From: Chitinophaga niastensis
GTDB lineage: Bacteria; Bacteroidota; Bacteroidia; Chitinophagales; Chitinophagaceae
Assembly (NCBI RefSeq): GCF_003014755.1
Contig: NZ_PYAW01000002.1
Coordinates: 1,240,001-1,304,000 of the forward strand
Length of the DNA: 64,000 bases
Reading direction: 5' to 3'
This document shows, one piece after another, positions 48,081-57,000 of this stretch (positions within the stretch are counted from its first letter, which is position 1; each line of letters begins with the position of its first letter). Made by a program: the position numbers and the translations under genes. Below the pieces are notes generated by a model. It was not told where the DNA came from, did not search any database, and saw only the letters and a list, made by a program, of their open reading frames with translations.

Positions 48081-51000
48081 ACGGTTGCTGGGAGATATGG
48101 GTGGGAAAACGCATGCGGTTAGAAGTGCTGCTGAAACGGCTACTGTACCACCGGTTAAACCAACACCTGAACCACTCGCAGCACCTGCTGCAAAGCCTGC
48201 ACCACAACGTCAGTATAACCGCGGCGATATGGCGGTAATAGGCATGCATGGCGTATTTGCCGGTGCAAAAAATCCGGAGCAGTTTTGGGAAAATCTGCGT
48301 GAGGGGAAAGATCTTATTACAGAAATACCATTGGATCACTGGGATTATCGTCCCTGGTTTGATGAAAATCCGGAGGCAAAAGACAGCACCTATTGTAAGT
48401 GGGGAAGTTTTATCAGTGATGTAGATAAATTTGACGCCGGATTTTTTAAGATCTCACCACGGGAAGCAGACTGGATGGATCCTCAGCTGAGATTGCTGTT
48501 ACAGAGTATTTACAATACCGGAGAAGATGCCGGATATATTAACCAGCTGAGAAGTACTAACACCGGCGTTTTTGTGGGAGTATGTTTTCATGATTATCTG
48601 GAGATGATTGCTGAGAAGAGATATCCGGCAGATCCTTATATTGGGACAGGCAACGGGCAAACGGTAACGGCTAATCGCGTTTCGTTTTATTTTGATTTTA
48701 AAGGCCCCAGCATTGCTTATAATACAGCTTGTTCTTCTTCATTGTCAGCCTTGCATGCAGCCTGTCAGGCACTCCGCAATAATGAATGCAACATGGCGTT
48801 CGTTTCGGGCGTTAACCTGCTCTTTGCATCTTCCCATTACCGTTACTTCTGCAGCATAGGTGCGCTGTCCCCAACAGGGCATTGTTATTCCTTTGATGAA
48901 AGGGCGAATGGATATGTACCCGGCGAAGCAGTGACAAGTATACTGTTAAAACCGCTGGAACAAGCTGAAAAAGACGGAGATCGTATCTATGCAGTGATTA
49001 AGGGATCAGCAGCTTTGCATGGTGGTTACACGCCTTCTTTAACGGCGCCCAGCGTGGTAGGAGAAGAAAACGTGATTCTGAAAGCATGGGAAGATGCTGG
49101 CGTTCCACCGGAAACGATTACTTACATTGAAGCACATGGAACCGGCACCCGCCTTGGAGATCCGATTGAAATCAACAGCCTGAAAAAAGCATTCAGGCGC
49201 TTTACCGGTAAAGAACAATTCTGTACTGTTGGTTCTGCAAAAGCGAGCATAGGTCATGTGGAAGGGGCTTCCGGTATGGCAGGCATCCTGAAAGTGATAC
49301 TGCAGATGCAACACCGGCAGTTACCTGCCATGCCAAACTATAAGCAGCTGAATAGTTACATACAACTGGAAAAATCGGCATTAAAAATTAACCAGGAACT
49401 GCAGGAATGGAAAACCGCAGCAGGAATACCACGCCGTGCCGGTGTTAGTTCCTTTGGCTTTTCCGGTGCATATGCGCATGTTGTACTGGAAGAATATATA
49501 GCGAAGGAAGATGCCTCCCCGTGTATAAGCGCAGGAGATGATTTTCCTGCTATCATTCCTTTATCTGCCAGAAACGAAGACCGCCTGCGGGCACAGGCAA
49601 CCCAGCTGCTGGAATATATAAACGGACATGCCCTTTCCGAAACAGACCTGGTAAACATCGCCTATACGCTGCAAACTGCCAGGGAAGCGATGGATGAGCG
49701 TGTTGCCTTCATGGTATATTCTATTGATGAGTTGAGAGAAAAGCTAAGTGCGTATATCCATAACAGTGATACCCTGTCGGATATATTCACCGGGCATGCT
49801 AAAAGTAATAAGGACACCGTAGCTATTTTTACCGGTGATGAAGATCTGGCGTATGCTATTGATACCTGGATAACAAAAGCCAAGTACAGCAAATTACTGG
49901 AGCTGTGGGTGAAAGGTTTCTCCTTTAACTGGCTTAAGTTGTACAATGGATCAAAACCCCGGATAATAAGTTTGCCTGGTTATCCTTTTGCAAAAGAACG
50001 TTACTGGGTACCAGAGCCTACCAACCTTCCCGAACCGGAAACCAAAGTGAAAGAGCGCAACACCAATAAAACTGCAGCTGACACTACTAACCTGTTAACC
50101 CTGACACCGGTATGGGAAACAACGGTTGTTTCAAAGCTGCCCGCCTCTCCGGCTGCAACGGAAAATGTATTAATTGCAGGTGGCACAGCAGCCGAAAGAA
50201 ATATTTTATTACAATATTATCCGCAGGCATATCTGCTGAATCCCGCGGAAGCAACTACTGCTGACCAACTGGCCGCTATGTTGCCGCAGGATCCGTTTAC
50301 GCATATCATTTGGCTGGCCCCGCAGATAGATCCCGTAACGGCAGCTACTGCGCCGGAAACAGGCTTATTCAGCTGTTTCCGGCTTGTTAAGGCATTACTG
50401 CAAAAAGGATATGCTGCCACTTCATTAGGTTGGACCATCATCACGCGGCAATGCGCCGCGGTTCATCTGCAGGACAGTATAGATGCTACCCATGCATCGG
50501 TGCACGGATTGGCCGGTTCAATGGCCAAAGAATACCCCCTTTGGCGCATCCGTCTTGCCGACATCCCTGCAACAGCAATACTGCCATGGGAGCAGATTGC
50601 AGTATTACCTTCCGATGCAGATGGGAATGCACTGGCATATAGAAATGAACAATGGTATCGTCAGGAACTGGCATTGCTGGAACAACCTGCTACCCATGAT
50701 ACACTGTACCGGAAAGGAGGCGTATATGTAGTGATTGGCGGCGCCGGTGGTATAGGTAGTGCATGGACGGAATATATGATCCGTACTTATCAGGCACAAA
50801 TCATATGGATTGGCCGCAGCGTGAGGGATACGGCCATACAGGCTAAACTCGAGAAGCTGTCGGCACCGGGTATCACCCCGGAGTATGTACAGGCAGATGC
50901 AGCCAGTCTTACTGAGCTGACTACAGCTTACCATCATATCAGGTCTGCATATGGAACGATAAATGGGATAATACAATCTGCTATTGTCTTGTCTGATCAG

Positions 51001-54000
51001 AGCCTGGCCAACATGGATGAATCCATATTTGAGCAGGCCTTACGGGCAAAAGCCGGTGTGAGTGTTTGTATGGCAACTGTTTTTAAAGAGGAACCACTGG
51101 ATTTTGTGTTGTTCTTTTCTTCTATCATCAGTTTCTTTAAAACGCCCGGTCAGAGCAACTATGCGGCCGGAAGTACTTTTGAGGATGCTTTTGCAAAACA
51201 GCTTTCACAACAGTGGCCCTGTGTTGTTAAAACAATGAACTGGGGTTACTGGGGGAGCATCGGTATAGTAGCAGGAGATGCCTACCGCAGCCGGATGGCA
51301 GCTGCGGGCATGGGGTCTATAGAACCACCGGAGGCGATGGAAGCGCTTGAACAGCTGCTTACCTTACCTGTGGATCAGATGGTATTAATTAAAACTATCG
51401 GGTCTGCCGGTGTGGAAACACAGTTGCCGGTTAAAGAACGTATCGGTGTATTGCGTAATACTATTCCTGCTGTATTGGAAAATATAAGCGCAAACATTTC
51501 AGCAGCAACGGGGTTGGTAAAACCTCCCGGAAATGAGCTGCTGGTATCTTACCGCGAAACAGATGTATTGCTTGGTAAGTTATTATGGATGCAGCTACAG
51601 TCGCTGGGTTTGTTGCATGAAAAACAGTTTATACTGGCCGCCTTGCAGGCCGGGCTGCAACCGCGGTATCATCGCTGGCTGGAACAGAGCCTGGTGTTTC
51701 TCTCCGGTCAACACTACCTGGAACAGGCCGGGGATTGGTTTACAATCATACCACGTTCTGCTGAAAATCCGGATGGGGTATGGCAACAACTTCTTAGCAG
51801 CAGTGAGCAGGAAGAGAATAAAAAAGCACAGCTGGCGCTGGCAGCTATTATGCTGAAAGCTTTGCCGGATATTCTTTCCGGCAGGAAGCTGGCTACAGAT
51901 GTGATGTTCCCGGATGCCTCCATGAAACTGGTAGAAGGTATTTACCGCGGCAACACTGTTTCTGATTATTTTAATGCAGTGCTGGAAAAAACGGTGATAA
52001 CCTATATAACATCGAGATTACAAAAAGATGCCTCACAAAAAATAAGGATACTGGAAATAGGCGCCGGAACCGGTGGAACCAGTGCCGGTTTATTTGAACA
52101 ATTACGGCCTTATGCAGCTGTCATACAGGAATATTGTTATACAGATTTGTCAAGGGCTTTTATCATGCATGCGGAAACCGTTTTTGCACCAGCGGTACCT
52201 TATCTTAACTGCAGAATATTTGATACAACGCAACCCTTATCAGCACAAGGTTTTGTAGCAGGTACCTACGATCTGGTAATAGCATCCAATGTTTTACATG
52301 CTACCGGCAATATTCATCACGCCCTCCGTAATGCCAAAGCCTTGCTGGCCCGGAATGGCCTGCTGATAATGAATGAACTGAGTATTCATTCGCTGTTTGC
52401 GCATCTTACTTTCGGTTTGCTGGACGGTTGGTGGTTGTATGAAGATGCCGCTTTGCGTATCCCCGGCAGTCCGGGTCTGTACCCGGAACAATGGGAGCGT
52501 GTGTTAAAACAGGAAGGTTTTGCCAATGTGTTGTTTCCTGCTGCAACATCACACCAATGGGGACAACAAATCATTGCTGCAGAAAGTGATGGTATCATAA
52601 GACAGCCATTGTCAGCGTCCCCTGTTGTGTTAGAAACAGCACCTGTTCGTATAGCCGTTAACGTAGAAGCACAACCGGTGGTTGCAAAAATCCATGAGCC
52701 GCAGGTGGGCATAACAGTGGAAGATACTACAGCTGCTGTTATGCATGATGAGTTGCCGGAAAAAATGTCATTGATTGATATCCGCGAATTAATCATAGAA
52801 AAACTGGGAATAGCATTAAAAATTAATGCAGGCAAAATTGATCCGGAGGAACCTTTTGCTGATTATGGTCTTGATTCTATTACAGGTGTTAAACTGGTAC
52901 AACTGATCAATGAAGGGCTGCAATTGCAACTTTTAACAACTACTATATTTGATTACAGTACAGCCAGCCGTCTTGCGGCACACCTTTTTTCTACCTGTCA
53001 GATTGTAGTCAGTCCGGTGGCTGAAAAGCCTGTCCCGCCGCAAGCGCCTATCCGTCCTGCGGCACCAGTGCCACCTGTTACACCGGCGTCACCTGTAGCC
53101 CCGATAGCTCCGGTTGCGCATACGCCTTTGCAAACCAATTCGCGGCAGCCTGTCTTTGCAGAGAAAGTAACAGCGCGGGTATTACAAACGAGTGAAAAGG
53201 CGCCTGTTAGTGGTAATGAGAAAGAACCGATTGCCATCATTGGTATGAGCGGACGTTTCCCACAATCCGATTCTGTCGGTGAATTATGGGAACATTTACT
53301 ACATGGAAAGGACCTGGTGGAAAAAGTGACCAGATGGGATCTTGCAGCACATGACGTTGCCTTTGCAGATACGGAAAAAGCGTTGTGCCGGTATGGTGGT
53401 TTCCTTCGTAATATAGATCGTTTTGATCCCTTATTTTTCAATATTTCCGGACTGGAAGCTACCTATATGGATCCGCAACAGCGGCTGTTTCTGGAGGAAG
53501 GCTGGAAAGCGCTGGAAGACGCAGGTTATGCAGGCAGCAATATGGAAGGAAAGTTATGCGGCGTATATGTAGGATATAACGGAGGCGGATACAATCAACT
53601 TTTCGGAAACAATGCACCTGCGCAGGCCTTTTGGGGAAATGCGGCTGCCGTCATCCCGGCACGTATATCCTATTACCTCGATCTGCAGGGACCGGCTATT
53701 GCGGTAGATACTGCCTGTTCCAGTTCACTGGTTGCTATACACCTGGCATGCCAGGGCCTGTGGACAAACGAAACAGAGATGGCGGTGGCCGGCGGGGTAT
53801 TTATTCAAACCATTCCCTGGTTTTACCTGTCCGGTACCAAAGCAGAGATGCTATCACCTACCGGTCATTGTTATACGTTTGATGATCGTGCCGATGGTTT
53901 TGTACCCGCAGAAGGCGTAGGAGTAGTAGTACTGAAACGTTTGAAAGATGCATTGGCAGACGGAGATCATATTCATGGTGTGATCCGGGCCTCAGGTATT

Positions 54001-57000
54001 AACCAGGATGGCACTACCAATGGTATCACAGCCCCCAGCGCCAGATCGCAGGAACGGTTGGAATGCCAGGTATACAATAGCTTTAATGTTAATCCCGCCG
54101 ACATACAACTGGTGGAAGCACATGGCACCGGAACAAAACTGGGTGACCCCATCGAATTTAATGCGCTGACCAACGCCTTTAGGAAATTTACGGACAAACA
54201 ATCTTATTGTGCCATCGGTTCCGTTAAAACAAATATTGGTCATGCGGCAGCAGCTGCAGGTATGGCCGGATTAATCAAAGTCCTTCTTTCGCTCAAACAT
54301 CAACAACTACCACCTTCCCTGCATTATGTAAAAGGAAATGCCAGTATACGGTTTGAAGGAAGTCCGTTTTATGTTAACACAGATCTGAAAGACTGGGAAG
54401 TTACTGCGGGAAAGAAACGTACAGCTGTAGTGAGTGCTTTTGGATTCAGTGGCACCAATGCACATATGGTGATTGAACAAGCACCTGAGCTGCAGCGGCA
54501 ACACGTGGCAAAACCGGCGTACATGATCGTTCTTTCTGCCCACACTACTATTCAGCTGGAAGAACGTGTGAGGCAACTGCTGGGTTTCTGTGAACAGGAG
54601 CCGGGTACTGATTGCGGCAACATGAGTTTCACGCTGCTGCTTGGAAGAAAACAATTGCAACACCGCTGGGCTTGTGTGGTCCGTGATATGAAAGACCTGG
54701 TAAGCCTTCTCAGGAAATGGCTGGACAGGGGAAATGTAACACAGGTATATACAGCAGCTATTCCGGAAAAAGATCGCAGGGAACAACCTGCACTCAAAAA
54801 GTATGGGAACGATTGTATCAGCAACTGCCGGGAGCTTACTAACGTACAGGAATATACGGAGCAGCTGTCTGCTGTGGCAGAACTATATGTACAGGGATAT
54901 GTGCTGGATTTTGAGATGCTTTTCGCACAGGAAGGATATAACAGAATATCACTCCCTACCTATCCTTTTGGCGGATCGCGGTATTGGGTGAAAACAGATC
55001 CGGCTGCTAGCCTGCCCGCTGTTGCAGTGGCAGCTGATTTTATTCATCCGTTGTTACAGCGTAATACCGCAGACTTGTCCGGATTACGATATGCTTCTGT
55101 GTTTACAGGAAAGGAATTTTTCCTGGCGGACCATGTTATTAATGACCAACGGATCTTTCCCGGAGCCGCTTATCTGGAAATGGCCCGCATGGCTGTATTA
55201 CAGGCAATGGGCGGAGTGTTGCCTTCCCGACGTATACTGCAACTGAAAAACATCGTGTGGTTCCGGCCGGTGGTAGTGGATCAGCAACCGCAGACAGTAC
55301 ATATCGCACTGCTGCCGGAAGAGGATAGCCGGATTTCGTTTGAAATTTATACAGAAGAAAAAACAGCAGGTACTGCTCCCGTAATACATAGTCAGGGATA
55401 TGCGCTTGCCACTGAATCAATACCAGTACCTGACCTGGATCTTCCGCTTATTAAAGCGGCCTGCAACCGCGGAGTATTATCAGCGGCTGATTTTTATGAT
55501 ACTTTTCGTTCATTGGGATTTTATTATGGTCCATCACATCAGTGTATCACAGCAGCGTACATAGGAGAAGAACGTTTGCTGGCATCATTGGTACTGCCCG
55601 TTGAAGCACCTGCTATGAAAGCGCCTTTTGTCCTGCATCCTGCGTTACTGGACGCGGCATTGCAGGCATCTGTAGGAATGGCTATACACAGTGGTATATT
55701 AAAACCTTCCCTTCCTTTTGCCATTCAATCACTGGAAATACACCGGCCATGCACGGCTGCAATGTGGGCGTTTATACGTTACCGTAATAATGCCGCTGCG
55801 GTACAAAAAGTACAGCTACTGGATATTGATTTGTGCGATGAAGCCGGCAGCATTTGTGTGCGTATCACCGGTTTTTCTTCCCGGGTATTGGAAGAAGATA
55901 ACGGAGAAAAAACGATATCAACCGGACAAAATATTTTTTACTTTCAACCTTCCTGGAAAATACAGGAAGCTGTACAGGCGCCACAGTTATACGATCAACA
56001 CCTGGTAATATGTTGCGGACCGGATGGTATTACAGCAGAGACGATCGTTTCCCGCATGAGCGGGGTAAAAGGCATAACACTGCTTTCGCAGGAAACGGAC
56101 ACGGCTACACGTTTTAGTGAATACGCCGTTCAGTTGTTTAATACTATTCAATCTCTCCTGAACAATAGATCCGGAAAAAAAGTATTGATACAGTTGTTGA
56201 CAGATGACCGGCCATCGCAGCAATTAAATGTTTCGCTGTCAGCAATGCTGAAAACTGCAAGGTTGGAAAATCCATTGTTTATCGGACAACTTATTCAAAC
56301 TACAGTGGGAACATCGTTAGATACGCTGGTGCCATGGATGGAACAATGTGCGCAATCACCTGGTGATACAGAGATTCGCTACCATAGTGGCAAACGTTGG
56401 GTGGCTGCCTGGGAAGAGGTAACACTGTCAGCAGCGCCATCATTGCCCTGGAAGGCCGGAGGTGTTTATCTGATCACAGGAGGAGCAGGGGGATTAGGAG
56501 AACTGCTGACAGCCGGTATCGTCGCCAATACGAAAGACGTAACACTGGTGCTGTGTGGTCGCTCAGCATTGCCTCCCGACAAACAACAGCGGATCAACGG
56601 AATCGCTGCGAAGGTGATATACAAACAGGCAGATGTGAGTGATGCACAACAGGTGCACGCGCTCATCCAGGAAATCCGTGTTTCTTATGGCCGGCTGGAT
56701 GGTATTATTCATGCTGCCGGTGTAATCCGGGATAATTTCCTGCTGAAGAAAACAACAGCAGAAGTACAGGAAGTACTGGCGCCTAAAGTAGCCGGATTAA
56801 TTAACCTGGATGAAGCCAGTAAAGATTTGCCGCTGGATTTTTTAATCCTGTTTTCTGCCGGGGCAGGAGCAATCGGTAATCCCGGTCAGGCGGATTATGC
56901 CACTGCCAACGCCTTTATGGATTCGTATGCCCGTTACCGTAATGAGCTGGTAAGCAGCGGTCAGCGGCATGGAAAAACATTGTCGGTCAACTGGCCACTG

